From: Diphasiastrum complanatum
Lineage: Eukaryota > Streptophyta > Lycopodiopsida > Lycopodiales > Lycopodiaceae
DNA length: 64,000 nucleotides
Direction: 5' to 3'
Assembly (NCBI GenBank): GCA_029204225.1
Contig: CM055107.1
Span: 27,849,410 to 27,913,409, forward strand
Of the stretch, positions 21,840-33,940 are shown piece after piece. The notes under the pieces are model-generated. The model saw only the letters and a list, made by a program, of their open reading frames with translations. It was not told the DNA's origin and did not search any database. Within the stretch, counting starts at the first letter, position 1; each line of letters opens with the position of its first letter. The position numbers and the translations under genes are program-made.

Positions 21840-23140
21840 CCAAGGAGGCTCACATATGATGAAGAAGAAAGGCAAGTGGAAGGTGAAACTTCCTATCATG
21901 CACTTTTTATATCAGATGAAGAGCCTAAGGATGTCCAAGAAGCTTTTCAATCCAAGGAGTGGGTTCAAGAAATGACCCAAGAATTTGAAGCCTTGATGTC
22001 AAATAACACATGGGAGCTTGTGGAGCCACCAAACAACATGCATGTGATCGGATGTAAGTGGGTATTCAGAATCAAGTATAATCATGGTGGATCTATCAAT
22101 AAGTATAAAGCAAGACTTTGTGCCAAAGGCTACTCAAAAATTAAAGGTCTTGACTATGAAGATACCTTTGCACCAGTTGCAAGGATGGTAACAATTCGAA
22201 TACTCATCTCTCTTGCATATTTTCACAAGTGGAGTATGTTTCAGCTTGATGTTTCTAATGCATTTCTCAATGGTTACCTTGAGGAGGAGATTTATATAGA
22301 GAAGCCTCCAAGTTTTGTGAAGGAATGTGATGAATCAAAAGTTTGTCTTTTGTTCAAAAGTCTGTATGGACTGAAATAGGCACCAAGGTCTTGGTATGCA
22401 AGGCTCAATTCCTATCTTATATCACTTGGATTTTGTCTAAGTGAATTCTCTATATTATAAGTTTGTAGATAACTTTGTAATTATTTTTCTCATCTATGTA
22501 GATGATATCATTCTTTGTGGAAACAATCAGAAGTTAGTTGAAGAAACTAAGCATGCACTTGGTATTGAGTTTAAGATGCAGGACTTAGGAGTTCTTCACT
22601 ATATTCTAGGCCTTCAAATAGATTTTTGGAAAGGTCCTGCATTTATAAGCCAAAGTAGATACCCTTTTTGTAAATCACTTCCATGGTTCCACCAAGGAAG
22701 TGACCCGGAGCGCAGACTGCTCACCAGGCGCTCCCTCCTCAGATTATTAAATTTATTCTTTTTCACGCGTCTGGTGCCAAAGCTTCTAGTTTGTGTCTCT
22801 TAGTGTTTTTATTTTGTGTTTGTTGATCCATCCAGACTCTATGCTTTCGTTGTAAGCCATATATTGTCCTCCAAAATATATTGATTGAAGATTGCAAATA
22901 TGCACTTTCCATGCTCAAAAAATTTCATATGGAGAACTGTAAAGGCATAGATACACCTATGGAGCACATTGTAAAAGTTCCTATTAAAGATTGAGGACAT
23001 CACTCTTTATAGGAGTCTTATTGGCTCACTTATTTGGTTAACAGTAACTAGGCCTGATCTAAGCTTTTGTGTTCATAAGCTAAGTCAACACATGCAGGAT
23101 CCAAAGTTATATCATTGGAAATTGGCTAAAAGAGTCTTGA
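21840..23140 (+). pseudogene. copia D reverse transcriptase, interrupted by a 215-bp insertion
   Basis: CKWVFRIKYN, DTFAPVARM, QLDVSNAFLNGYL and LYGLK are followed by TAG at 22377 (a Gln codon in relatives), then IYVDDIILCGNN and LGVLHYILGLQI. After SQSRY the frame is split by foreign DNA (22663-22877) and resumes with KYALSMLKKF and IDTPMEH, then a small deletion, then SLIG…RPDLSF. Inactive. Confidence 0.87.
22663..22877. mobile_element. 215-bp insertion with two adjacent hairpins, type unknown (SINE or MITE-like candidate)
   Basis: Its limits are set by the copia coding sequence on each side (…AGATAC / ATATTGATTG), which is continuous without it. It contains CACTTCC (22676-22682) paired with GGAAGTG (22696-22702), and GGAGCGC (22707-22713) paired with GCGCTCC (22728-22734), only four bases apart. 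The GC-rich 5' half and T-rich 3' half suggest a small structured RNA-derived element. No clear target-site duplication, terminal inverted repeat or A-tail is visible, so the class is open. Confidence 0.6.
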
Positions 23141-23143
23141 GGT

Positions 23144-23502
23144 ATGGACTATTCTACCTTGGATTATGGACTATTCTATGAAGGAGAAGATTTGACTTTG
23201 ATTGCTTTTTCAGATTCAAATTTTGCAGGAGACAGGTTGGATAGGAAATCCACAAGTGCTTACACTATAATTCTTGGAGGAAATTTGGTTTCTTGGCTAT
23301 CAAAGAAACAGACAACTATTTTCTTATCATCCTGTGAAGCTGAATACAAATCTCTTACAACCACAACAAAGGAGGTTTTATGGATCGAAAGGCTACTTTT
23401 GGAGCTAAAGTGTTATGCAGATGAAGATTTACCAATTATCAAGAATGATAACATTTCTGTTCAGGCTCTTGCAAATAATCCAATCTTTCATGCAACTTTG
23501 CA
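23144..23502 (+). pseudogene. copia D RNase H, C-terminally truncated
   Basis: FSDSNFAGDRLDRKSTS, SWLSKKQTTIFLSS, CEAEYKSL and VLWIERLL are present. It ends at ANNPIFHA, about 60 residues short of the family end. Confidence 0.85.
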
Positions 23503-23592
23503 TGCTATCTAAACATCTGCATGTCATTATGATTCAACCTATCTAACTCAAATCTGAGCTATACTAGAAGGATATGTGCTCAATTCACACTC
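23503..23592 (-). repeat. copia LTR relic (K-type, minus orientation)
   Basis: Shares TGCATGCTATCTAAACATC and GTGCTCAATTCACA with the LTRs at 57465-57822 and 63370-64000. The edge CAATTCACA at about 23590 corresponds to the LTR start at 57822. Confidence 0.65.
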
Positions 23593-23619
23593 CTTTTATG
23601 TACAACATGAATTTTAGTT

Positions 23620-24656
23620 GAAATCGCCATGGACATGACCCCAAACTCGAGATAGGAAGATAATATTTTAATAATCTTCACAAATGTTTAAATCTGATCT
23701 GATGGCATGACATCAGCAGGTACTCCTAGGTCGTGGCTAATCAGCCACTCTTGTAATTCCTTGATTAGTTGTAGATGCTTAATCACTCTAATCTTAGATT
23801 TACATAAAGCGACTATACTTTGTCGGTCCAATCAAACCTATGATCCGACATACTAAATGTCATTATATTCTTGTTGCAACGGATTATGCTACAAAGAACG
23901 TTGAAGTAGAGGCAACGAAACGAAACGATGCAAAAACTGTCGCGACGTTCTTATTTAAATTTATCATCACCAGATATGATTGTCCACTTGAACTAGTAAG
24001 TGACTGTGGTGCACATTTTCTAAATGATACAATACGGCTGCTGACAACATATTTTTTAATCAAACACAGAAAAATGACACCGTATAATATAAAAGCAAAC
24101 GGGTTGACAGAGAGAGCTAATGGAATTTTATGTAAGATCATGAACAAAATTACTATTGCACATGCGACAGATTGGGATCAGAAACTACCATTAGTTCTCT
24201 GGGCTTATCGCAACACAAAAAAAATCACGACGAAGCAGACACCATATTTTCTTACATATGGTATGCATCCTATTTTGCCTATTGAATTTGAGGTGAAAAC
24301 TTTTCGTATTCAAGCTCAACGAACAGATGAAGAATGTATTAACGAAAGGTTGACCAAAATTGAAGAACTAGCTGAAGCTCATGTGAATTTAGAAAAATTA
24401 ACAGAGGAAATCCATGAATAAAGGAAGAACAAGTATGACAGTCATATCAGAAAATGTGATCTCAAAGCTGATGACTCTGCACTGATATATGACAGTCGAC
24501 ATCAAAAGTCCCCGGAAAACTCCATATGAGATGGCTTGGACCCTATAAAGTCGTAGAGGTGTTTGAGAATGGTTCTGTACAACTACAATCACTTGAAGAC
24601 GAACAATTACCTACACATATTAATGGGTCCAGACTCAAGAAATACTACCTTTGACC
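23620..24656 (+). pseudogene. Ty3/gypsy integrase (probably G1)
   Basis: The frame from about 23800 reads FVGPIKPM, then YILVATDYATKNVE (catalytic Asp region), ELVSDCGAHFLN (second Asp), MTPYN...NGLTERANG, where the third acidic residue appears kept, and VLWAYRNTKKITTKQTPY. TAA at 24419 ends the long ORF. A frameshift later, the GPY module (RWLGPYKVVEVFENG) and HINGSRLKKYYL end at about 24655. This C-terminal module is typical of gypsy integrases. Stops make it inactive. Confidence 0.88.
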
Positions 24657-25080
24657 AGATTTTTTTTTTATTCTTATTCCTTTCTAGTATTTTTTTTTCC
24701 TTTCTAAAATTTATCGCAAATTTTTTTTCATCTATTCTGGAATTGTTCATGACTTTTCTCCTATCTTTTCTAGAAATTTTCTACCATCTTTCAACATTTT
24801 TCAAAGTGTTTTCAAAATTTTTTTGAGAATTTTTTTAGAATCTTTTCTAGCATCTTTTTCCAATTTTCAAGAAACATTCTAGCTTTCATTTGAGAGATTG
24901 TTATAATTTTATTCATTTTTCAAGAATATTTCAAGAAATTGTCTAGTATCTTACTAAAAATTTTCAAGAACTTTTCGTGAGTTTCTGTATCATTTTTTAG
25001 GATCTTGTGAGAGATTTCGTAAAACTTTCTAGAATCTTTCTAGCATATTCTCGAGAATCTCTCGACCTACTTTTTGTATG
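24657..25080 (+). repeat. T-rich degenerate repeats of TTTCTAGAAT/TTTTCAAGAA
   Basis: About 420 bp dominated by imperfect repeats of TTTTCTAGAA- and TTTCAAGAA-like units directly after the gypsy integrase. Probably the 3' untranslated part of G1. No coding content. Confidence 0.6.
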
Positions 25081-25340
25081 CCTCAATTAAAGATGATGGC
25101 CACATGAACATTATTCACAAGTGTGTACGCCCACATATCAAAACAAATATTGTTTCTTATTTATTTATTTCTTTTCTTTTCACAAACGGTCTTCCGTCAT
25201 TAAGATTGATCTGTCAAATCATAGTTTGAAACTCTGGGCCATGCACGTCATCCATAATGGACATGACAGATGTCATGTCACTATGCCATGTCATCATCCT
25301 CTCCACACCGCTACTGCATATCATAGTTATTTTCCATTGA
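25081..25340. other. Unassigned, with a small palindrome
   Basis: No gene. GACATGAC and GTCATGTC (25260-25279, four-base loop) form an inverted repeat. The region may include the rest of the gypsy 3' end. Confidence 0.4.
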
Positions 25341-25725
25341 TGCCAAGGATCATGCTAGGATGGAGGAGGAGCTTCCAAGTGAAGAAGAACTTGAGGATCC
25401 ACCTCAAGATGCAAGAACTCCAAGAACTCCAAGAAGATCTACAAGAGCAAGGTCCGAGCCATTGAGGCTCACCTATGATGGTCAAGGTGATCAAAGGGAA
25501 GGCTCATCATCTTTTACATCTTACACCTTTCTTACTTCAATGGTAGATGAGCCAACATGCTATGAAGATGTTTGTAAGTCTAAAAGTTGGATGGATGCTA
25601 TGCAAGTAGAGTATGATGCTCTCATTGAGAATCATATTTGGGATCTTATGGATCTTCCTCAAGGGAAGAAACCTCTTGATTGCAAGTGGATATTTAGATT
25701 GAAGTATTATCAAGATAGACCACAA
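25341..25725 (+). pseudogene. copia fragment E: integrase/RT linker and RT N terminus
   Basis: An acidic linker (MEEELPSEEE), PRRSTRARSEPLRL, then SWMDAMQVEYDALIENHIWDL and PLDCKWIFRLKY, the start of copia RT. It breaks off directly after that at about 25715. Both ends are cut, with no LTR of its own nearby on the plus strand. Confidence 0.85.
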
Positions 25726-25939
25726 TTTCAAACTTGGCTAACAAGTGCCAGTATGAATCTCTACCATCCCATTGGTCCATTTTTGTTAAGCTGCCCCTGG
25801 CACCTTAGCATACAATGCATTTTTCCTAGGCCCAAAAAATGTGCTTGAGTTGCCCCTAAGTGGCAAGGGCTCATGCCACCTCATCAGCCACATGGTTTAG
25901 GTCAACAATTCAAAAAATTCTAAGCATCTACTCATCTTT

Positions 25940-26400
25940 CATTTCCAAACTATAACATGATCACAATTAGCATGAGGATGACAAGGGGATACTCACCCTG
26001 AGGATGAAAAGCAACCATCAGCTTTTCCTTCCAAAAAATCCTTAACCGCCTTATCTGACATTTGTTGAATTCACACGTGTGGGATGCCCTACACATGTAC
26101 TTTTGATCTCCTAAGCCCAATAATACCATAAAGATCAGACTAGTATTGATTGACAATAGGAAAGCTGATCATACAAGAAATATTATTGTGTTACAAGCAA
26201 GATCTGTCAACAAAACATGAAACTAAGCACAATAAATGCCTCAACTCGGCTAGAGAGAGAAAATGAAAGTACAAAACTCGAGTAGAGAGAGAGGGCACAA
26301 AGAGCTTGTTTCCAAATTTGCATTACACACAAATTTCATCATTTTCTCAATGAGAGTACATCACATATATATAGATCCATGGACTCTCCTCCTACTTTGA
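25940..26400 (-). repeat. copia LTR, minus orientation
   Basis: Minus strand: TATA-like TATATATGTG near 26356-26370, CTCTCTCTACTCGAG near 26270, TTAGGAGATCAAAAGTACATG near 26095-26115 and CACACGTGTG at 26072-26081, in the same order as in the LTR fragment at 16900-17290. Ends are approximate. Confidence 0.6.
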
Positions 26401-29199
26401 GTTGAATTGGAGTTGTGAATCCACCTCTCAAGATATCTAGACTTATTCAAGCCACCTCATCATACTCTGGAGAATTTTTTTATTTGGATGACTGGCATGC
26501 CTATCAGATGGATACCACAAATCCACACATGATCTTGATTTAGATAGAAGAATTAACATGGCTCAATATTACATTCTGATCTTTTCTGGTTAATGATAAG
26601 CTTCAAATCCCCTACTGATGCATCAAATCTAGGGACAAGCTTATGTCAACTAACAGATCCAATAAAAATCCACATATCAGATTCCTCTTTAGCCATCACA
26701 TTTGACATCCAAAAGTGCGGATAACTCAATGGTCACAAAGATATCAGTTATGAATTCAACTAAATGAATTCTATCCAGGAGATTAATAACTGGTATTAAG
26801 CAATTATTTACTGAGATTATCAAAATCCTAATTGCGAAATACATTTTCCAATCTCACTTACTATCACTGATGTCTATTCTTCTTCTCTCCTTAGAATTTT
26901 CAGTTCCTTGAAAAATTTTCAGCTAAGGTATCAAGAAGACGTAACGACATTAGTAAATGTATAAAAATTAAAATCTGAACAATTTCATTTCTATCCTATA
27001 CCTGGGTTGAATCTCTGATATATCAAAAATCATTTACTAGTATGTGAAACATTACTAGTCTAATCTTTTGAATATAATTCACCATAGGATTTTACTGGAA
27101 ATGAATTCAGTTTTATAATTCCTATTATTACAATTGTTTCTAATAAAAATTGACTTTTTTGCCAATTATTGACTGGTTTGGCATTACTCCATTGATATTG
27201 ATAAAAACTATCCAAACTCAAAATATGAAATCACATGGACGAAAATCCTACCAATAGGATTTCAGTAACTCTTAAACTGTATCCAGCAAAATTTTACTGT
27301 TTGGATAAAGAGTTCTGTCACCTCTCATCATATCTGGTCATTTCAAATTGTTTGACGATTTTATATTCAATTTTCACGAGTATCATGCCCAAACGCTCAC
27401 TTGATCCATTTTCAACGATCAATATCGATTAGAAATATCCCGGACAAGTAACAAATTTCAAACTTTCGATCTGGGAAGAACTCAGCTTCCAAAGTCTAGT
27501 CACCAATCAAGCACAATACCAGAAAAAATTAAATTTTCTTGAACCGGGTATCGTCTTGAAAAAGGTAGCCCATGAGAAACGATTATCTCGCTGTCAATCC
27601 TAAATTTATGAACCAAAATCATAAACATTCTGTTAGGATTGCAAAACTTATATCGTCACCTAATATGGCCTAGAGAATTCAATATATAAATTTTTCTTAT
27701 GGTTATCTTTTCTAGACCTAAGTATTTTTTTTATGTCGCTTAGAAGAGTAGCCGATGTCGTAATGCCTATTACAACTCTCAGGCTCCCTTCGCATGCAAA
27801 ATAATCAAAGGTCGGATGCCAATGTAATGACATGCTACCATTGGAAGGGTCAATCACAAACATGCAACTGGTTCCACCATAGGAAAAAAACATGCATAAC
27901 AAAAAAAAAAATTTGTGCATGAGTATAGGTTCCAAACCCCAACCCTCGAGCTTCAATGGATAGAAACAAAAGATAACTCTCGTTACAGTCACAGGTCATA
28001 TTCGGCCTCTTTCCTACAACCGCCATCGTTGTTCTGACAGCCACCTTCGCCCACCATTGCTGGGATTCAACTGCTCCACATACTACAAGAAGATGATCTG
28101 CTGCCCCTCCACACTCTTTGATCGATCTTTTCAGTTACCAAGCTTCTCTACGGCTGTAAAAAAATTTCCAACAAGTGATTATGCTTTTCCTGGTAGCCAT
28201 CTTTGTGAAAATCAACAACTTGTGATCACCAGACAGCGATCGATCCAAAGTAAAACTCGAACCTGCCAAAATCTTCACAATGATTCCTAGGGAAGGATAG
28301 CAATACTGGAACTAGAAAAAATAGGTTCAAGACTTGGTCTATGAGATGGCAGAGAGGACCAAGGGGCTGCCTTCATTGACCAGCAACTGTCAGCTACAGG
28401 GAGATTCCTTGTGGACACAACTTCTCCAAAAGATCCAACTGACAAAATATTTTGGTTAGCTATCTAGAGATCTCAGAAGTTCAGGAGCATGTAGAAAGAG
28501 GATCTGCAGCCTGTTTTAATGATTCATAGAACAGAGTTACACTCTCTAACACCTCAAGCCACTAAAAGAAACTATTCCCTCAGTTACAGTCCTTATGACA
28601 AGCGTCGTTCCGGGGTTTTATCTGCATACATAGTTGTTACAACCCTATCCCATATCTTGCTTAACCCCTGCTTTCCATTAGAGAGATGATTTACAATAAT
28701 TTGCAAAAATCTATATTGTTCTTCACTCACATTATTACTAGAGGATCAATTAAATCTACTCCTTTGTATGCGATGATTAGTCTCATAATACAGCATTACT
28801 AAAGGTTAAATTTTTTTTTTTCTGGATAAATAGGTTACTACCAATCCATCAATAACCAATTTAGTTATGTGTAAAACCAATTTTTAAGAATACAATAGAT
28901 CAAAGCAATTAACCAAATCTCGTTACAATGGAATTTACAATAGCAGGTTCAAGGTATTAGATTAGTAACTTGATCTATACATGCAGATTCTGTACATGTG
29001 TTGGAACAATCTCAAGGATCCAAAAAATCAAGATGAATTAAACACTAATTCTAATCAAATTTAACAAAATCAACTAAGTAGATCTGCACTCTACCACGAA
29101 TTTTGCTAACCATGCTTTGATCCGCAATTAATGAACTCAATTCCAACTTCTCTTGAGAATTTTGAACTCCACCCCATCCAAGAAACTGCATCTTAGCCG
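26401..29199. other. 2.8 kb without recognisable genes
   Basis: Short frames only (for example 27660-27992 minus and 28057-28290 plus), with no motifs. Since element H has its primer site at 29200-29212 and lies on the minus strand, at least the right part should be H internal sequence. If so, H is non-coding next to its primer site. No second copy of the H LTR is visible here. Confidence 0.45.
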
Positions 29200-29212
29200 G
29201 GCTCTGATACCA
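29200..29212 (-). promoter_or_regulatory. Primer binding site (initiator tRNA-Met), element H
   Basis: Minus strand reads TTGGTATCAGAGCCCGGC directly after an LTR end in GCTACA. The TGGTATCAGAGCC core is exact, so a 5' LTR lies to the right. Confidence 0.8.
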
Positions 29213-29312
29213 ATGTAGCGACCCTCAAGGATTACCCCTAAGATGAGGATAGGAGAACACGATAGGAGAGACTATGGAGCCAAACCGCCCAACCAATCCT
29301 AGATTAAAACTG
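29213..29312 (-). repeat. Element H 5' LTR, 3' part (split by copia A2)
   Basis: Reads TGTAGCGACCC from the left on the plus strand, so the minus-strand LTR ends GGGTCGCTACA. It is interrupted at AACTG (29308-29312) by copia A2 and continues at 35442. Confidence 0.75.
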
Positions 29313-29995
29313 TGTAAAAATTACAGCAAATAAGGATCCTAAAACACTTGAAATGATGAAGAAAACAATAGATTATGATTTCATAAGATTAGCACAAGTT
29401 GAACCGTCAAAATCCATCAAAAATCTATGCTTGAACCTCACTAAATGGCCCAAATCCTTGAAGAAGGTTTCACACGTGTGAAAGTACGGCCTCCCACAGT
29501 CTGAGTACTGTACACCAGACCTACATTCAATTCTATAATCATTAGTAATCACAAGTACTCAAACAATTATGAACATAGAAAGCAATTGCACCATTATGAG
29601 AGAAAAATCATGAAATTGCTTGATTGATTTTGGTGAGATATCATCACCTATATATACATGATCCATCACGGTTTTGGGCAAGTATGAGTAGCCCTAAACC
29701 TATCCCTAATGCTAATTTTTGTGGATCTTTCATCCCTACCAAGTTAGGGTTGGAATCTTGGAGATCCCTCAACAATGCAAAAATTACCAAAAATAGCTCC
29801 TATTTTTTTCTCTCTTGTATCTAAGCATAATTTGGACTCATTCCAAAGGTTCTAACACTTAGGTCTACTTGAGAACATGCTTATTAATGGAATCCTATGC
29901 TATTTGGCACGTGTGACAAGCCACATCATGACCATCTAACTATTTACAAGTCATATGACCAAAACTAGTCAAGCTAGAATTGTGAATTTTTAACA
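29313..29995 (-). repeat. 3' LTR of copia A2
   Basis: 683 bp. On the element strand it starts TGTTAAAAATTCAC and ends TTTTTACA. The TATA box (TATATATAGG) is at about 29650-29661 and CACACGTGTG is at 29471-29480. Confidence 0.97.
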
Positions 29996-30006
29996 CTCCT
30001 CCTCAC
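29996..30006 (-). promoter_or_regulatory. Polypurine tract of copia A2
   Basis: Element strand GTGAGGAGGAG immediately before the 3' LTR: the plus-strand DNA primer site. Confidence 0.9.
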
Positions 30007-31170
30007 TATCTAGCTTGGTTCAATCATTGCTTTACTAATCACTCCAAGTGATGATCTGAACTTCATAAAAGGTGTCTTTTGAAGTGGTTTAGTAAGTAGA
30101 TCAGCTACACATTCATTGCTTGGAACATGCTCTAAAGCAATCTCTTTGGCTTGCACCATTTCTCTCACAAAGTGATGGCATATCTCAATGTGCTTAGATC
30201 TTGCATGGAAGATTGGGTTAGATGCAAGTGTTGGGCTGATATATTGTCATTGTAGATGATTGGTGCCTCCTCTGAATCCATGATCTTTAGCTCCACCAAT
30301 AATCTCTTGATCCAAAGTACCTCCTTTGTAGTGGTTGTCAAAGCTTTGTACTCGGCCTCGGTTGAAGATAGAGATATAGTTTCTTGTTTTTTTGAAAGCC
30401 ATGAAACCACACCTTCTCCTATGAAAGTTGAATAGGCACTTGTTGATTTCCTATCCCTCTTGTCCCTTGCAAAATCTGAATCACTAAATGCATGAAAAAT
30501 TAATCACATCTCCTTTATATAGAATCCCAAAATCCAATGTACCCGAGATGTATCTTAGAATCCTCTTAGCCTTTTTCCAATGGATATTCAATGGCTTTTG
30601 CATGGATTGGCTCAACCTACATACACTAAAGCTAAGATCTGGTCTAGTTATAGTGATCCACATTATGGAACCTATAAGTTTCCTAAACATAGTGATGTCC
30701 ATGAAGGATCTTTCATCATCTTCATTTGGCACTTTTACATCTTGCTCCATTGATGTGTCAACACTTTTGCATACTTCCATCTTAAACTTCTTCAAAAGAC
30801 TTTGAGATTAGTTTACTTGACTTATAAAGATAAAATCAGACCCTCTAAGTACCTCTATGCCTAAGATGAAGTGAAGACACCCTAGATCTACCATCTTGAA
30901 CTCTAAGGATAGATCTATCTTGATTTTTTCAATACCATCAACACTATTTCCACTAATGATGATGTCATCTACATAGATGAGTAAAAGTACAATACCAACA
31001 TCATCAAACTTACTGTAAAGAGTGGGATCATATTCACTTTGAGCAAAAGAAAGTGAAATAAGATAGCAATGTAGTCTTGAATTCCAAGATCTCGAGGCTT
31101 GCTTCAAGCCATAGATGCTTCTTTGGAGATGACATACTTTGTTCTCCATTCCATGCTTGATGAACCCTTA
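30007..31170 (-). pseudogene. copia A2 RT C-terminal half and RNase H
   Basis: From about 31149 down: LQRSIYGLKQASRSWN, LLIYVDDIIISGNS with the catalytic YVDD intact, LGCLHFILGIEVL, a stop after SQVN (TAA at about 30806), TSMEQDVKV, MWITITRPDLS, a frameshift in AFSDSDFA (about 30484), then RNase H with SWLSKKQETISLSS and TEAEYKALT, and another frameshift near 30220 before the C terminus. Confidence 0.88.
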
Positions 31171-31615
31171 TGGCATCCTCTTCCAAAAAACCATTCAAGA
31201 AAGCATTAGAGACATCCATTTGACATAGAATCCATCCAAAATGTGATGCAAGTGCAATGATTAGCCTTATTATGACCATCTTGGCCATGGGTGCAAAAGT
31301 TTCCTCATAGTCTATCCCTCTCTCTTGAGCATAACCTTTTGCAACTAATCTTGCTTTATGTTTGTTAACACTCCCATTTGCATTCAACTCAAGCTTGAAG
31401 ACCCACTTGCATCCTATTACATTCCTTTGAGGTCTCTCAACAAGCAACCAAGTTTCATTCTCAATCAAGGCATCATACTCATCCAACATAGCTTTATACC
31501 ATTCTTTGGAGTTCGATGCATCTTCAACATTAGATGGTTCTTCAAAACTAGATAAAGCATAAGAAGTGGATGAGATACCCTCAACTTGCTGTCCTTTGCC
31601 TTGATATGTGAGCCT
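31034..31615 (-). pseudogene. copia A2 RT N-terminal half
   Basis: After a stop at about 31615 (following RSSRAKVEP) the frame continues through EYDALIENETWLLVE, CKWVFKLELN, DYEETFAPMAKM and CQMDVSNAFLNGFL, including the first catalytic Asp region, then shifts frame near 31175 relative to the YVDD part. Confidence 0.88.
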
Positions 31616-32992
31616 TTATGGCTCCACTTTTGCCCTTGAAGATCTCCTTGGTGTGATAGGTGGGTTTGGTGCTTGCTCCTCCATGAGCTCCTCCTCAAAA
31701 CCAAGATCTTGCTCCTCGGCCATCTTCTTCTTGATTGTTGGAGCACTTGAGCCTTCTTCAAGCATATGCATATGATGTTCATCAAAGATGACATCCCTTG
31801 AAACAACAAATTTGTTTAAGGATGGGAGATAGACTTTGTAGCCCTTGCTTGAGCTTGCATATCCAAGCATGATCCCTCTTGTGAAAGATGGATACTCCTT
31901 GGTTCTTGTTTCCAATGGCACATGCACATAACATATACACCCAAAAACTTTCAAGTGATTAAGATTGGGTTTCTTTCCATACAACATCTCATAAGGAGTT
32001 TTTCCTTCAATTGCTTTGCAAGACACCCTATTCATCAAGTAGTTTGCACATACAAGAGACTCACCCCAAAAAGATTTGGGCAAACAAGCATCTAATCTTA
32101 AAGCCTTAGAGCATTCACATAATGTTCTATTCCTTCTTTCAGCAACTCCATTTTGTTGAGGAGTGTAAGGACAAGAAGTCTCTTTCTTGATCCTTTCCTC
32201 TTCACAAAAGGCCTTGAACTCATTGGAGATGAATTCTCCACCATTGTCACTTCTAAGAATCTTGATGCTATGATTATGATGCTTTTCCACAAACAACTTG
32301 AACTTTACAAAAGTATCAAATACTTGAGACTTGAAGGAAAGTAAGAACACCCAACAATATCTTGAGTAGTCATCAATGAAGGTTAAAAACATGGATGAAC
32401 CTCCATTAGATTTGGGGCTAGCAATGTGCACATCCGAGTGTATGAGTTCAAGAGGATGAGATGACTTTGTGATGGAGTTAGGAAACACCTTCTTATGTGT
32501 CTTGGATAAGGCACAAGCTTCACAAACCTTGTCTTCCTTCCCAATAGACCTTGGTAGGCCTAAATCATACTCCTCCTTGATCATAGCCTCCATGGAACCC
32601 GAGTTGACATGTCCAAGTCTTTTGTGCCATAAAGTAAAGGTAGATATCTTGCTCTTCTCGGCCAACATGACAACATTAGTATCCACAAATGCATCCAACT
32701 TATAAAGTTTGTCAAGTCTAGTGCCCTTAGCCACTATCTTACCCTTCTTCTTGATGAAACATTCATTTGAAGCAAAGTCAACATTGAAACCATTGTCTAC
32801 CATTTGGCCAACACTTAGTAGATTCTTTGTTATTGTAGGAATGTACAAAACACCTTCTATGTTGATCTTTTTGGAAGATCCTAAACAAAGGGGAATGCTA
32901 CCAACTCCTTCAATCTTACAAGCTTCATCATTTGCTGTATAGATAGACTTTATAGGTCTATCATAAGATAAGAGAGAAGAGAAAAACTCCCT
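31616..32992 (-). pseudogene. copia A2 protease end and full integrase
   Basis: A long open frame of about 410 codons below 32848. KNLLSVGQMVDNG (end of protease), LWHKRLGHVNSGSME (pre-integrase), CEACALSK, HSDVHIAS, FIDDYSRYCW, RSDNGGEFIS, YTPQQNGVAERRNRT and VFGCICYVHVPLE are all present. Integrase catalytic residues look intact. It is separated from gag-protease by a TAA just after SGASSHMTS, where the plus-strand copy A1 has an AAA codon. Confidence 0.9.
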
Positions 32993-33940
32993 TTAACTAG
33001 TCATGTGTGAACTAGCACCCGAGTCAATCCACCAAGGATCTTCTCCTTTGAAGCTTGTTGAAGAAAATATGGACATCATGAGAGAGTCCTCATGTGAACT
33101 CTCCTCCTCCTCCTCTTTGCTCGTGTTGGCTTGGCTTTGATCTTGCTTCCTCTTGAAGCATTCCGAGGCATAATGCCCCATCTTGCTACAATAGTAGCAC
33201 TTCACCTTTGATTTGTCCTTCTTGACTTTGGTGGTTGATGGAGATGCCTTTGAGGGTCCTTCTTGATCCTCAAGCTTTGAAGACTTCTTGAATGTTGATC
33301 CTTTGCCTTTGGTGAAGAGAGCTTGGTCATCTCCACCTTGGATGGAAAGCCTATCCATCCTCTCTTGCATGTGGCTCCTTCTTGATTCCTCAACCATGAG
33401 TGTGCCTTGGAGTTCTTCAAGTATGGGTACCTTACCCATAATTGCATATCCCTAAACCAAATTGTCAAATTCAAAGCTTAGTCCATTCGATATGAGTTGA
33501 ACAAGCTCTTCATCCTTGATAGGATCACCTATAAAGGCTAGCTCTTTGTTCAATTCCTTTACTCTTAGGACAAAAGTATGTGCACTCTCTCCTTTCTTTT
33601 GATAGCTTCTATAGATTTGATTCTTCAAAGCTAACATTATAGTTTGGTTCTTGGATTCATAGACCTTTTGCAAAGTCTCCCAAGCATCTTGAGCTGAAGT
33701 GCAATCTCCTACCTCTCTTAAGAGTTCATTTGCAACATTCATTTTTATGCAATGTAGTGCAACATTGCACCTCTTGATGTATTTGGCTTTTTCTTGAAGA
33801 TGAATAGGTTCACCCTCCTTACCATTTACAATTTCCATCAGATCTTCATGATCACGATGGATTCCATTCTAACTTTCCATATGGAATAGTTAGTTTTGTT
33901 GAGCCTTTCATTAGTATCCAAAAGATATGCATTTATAGAT
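32993..33940 (-). pseudogene. copia A2 gag and protease start
   Basis: The gag N terminus AYLLDTNERLNKTNYSIW (about 33935 down) loses frame near 33840 by a one-base change. The frame from 33838 covers NGKEGEPIHLQEKAKY to SFEFDNLV, then a TAG replaces a Gln codon, and 33439-32993 holds the CCHC knuckle CYYCSKMGHYASEC and WWIDSGASSHM. One conserved gag thus has at least three lesions. Confidence 0.88.

Larger units (their letters stand above)
18958..23502 (+). mobile_element. Ty1/copia element D, many disabling changes
   Basis: The order gag, protease, integrase, RT and RNase H is kept, but every domain is broken. There is no primer site of the TGGTATCAGAGCC type before gag and no complete LTR. 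The 3' end stops inside RNase H (…NPIFHA) and passes into an LTR relic. It sits between two gypsy pieces (17291-18085 and 23620-24656), as if inserted into that element. Related to copia K in gag (LVQVVLNGLR, VQTYA). Confidence 0.88.
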
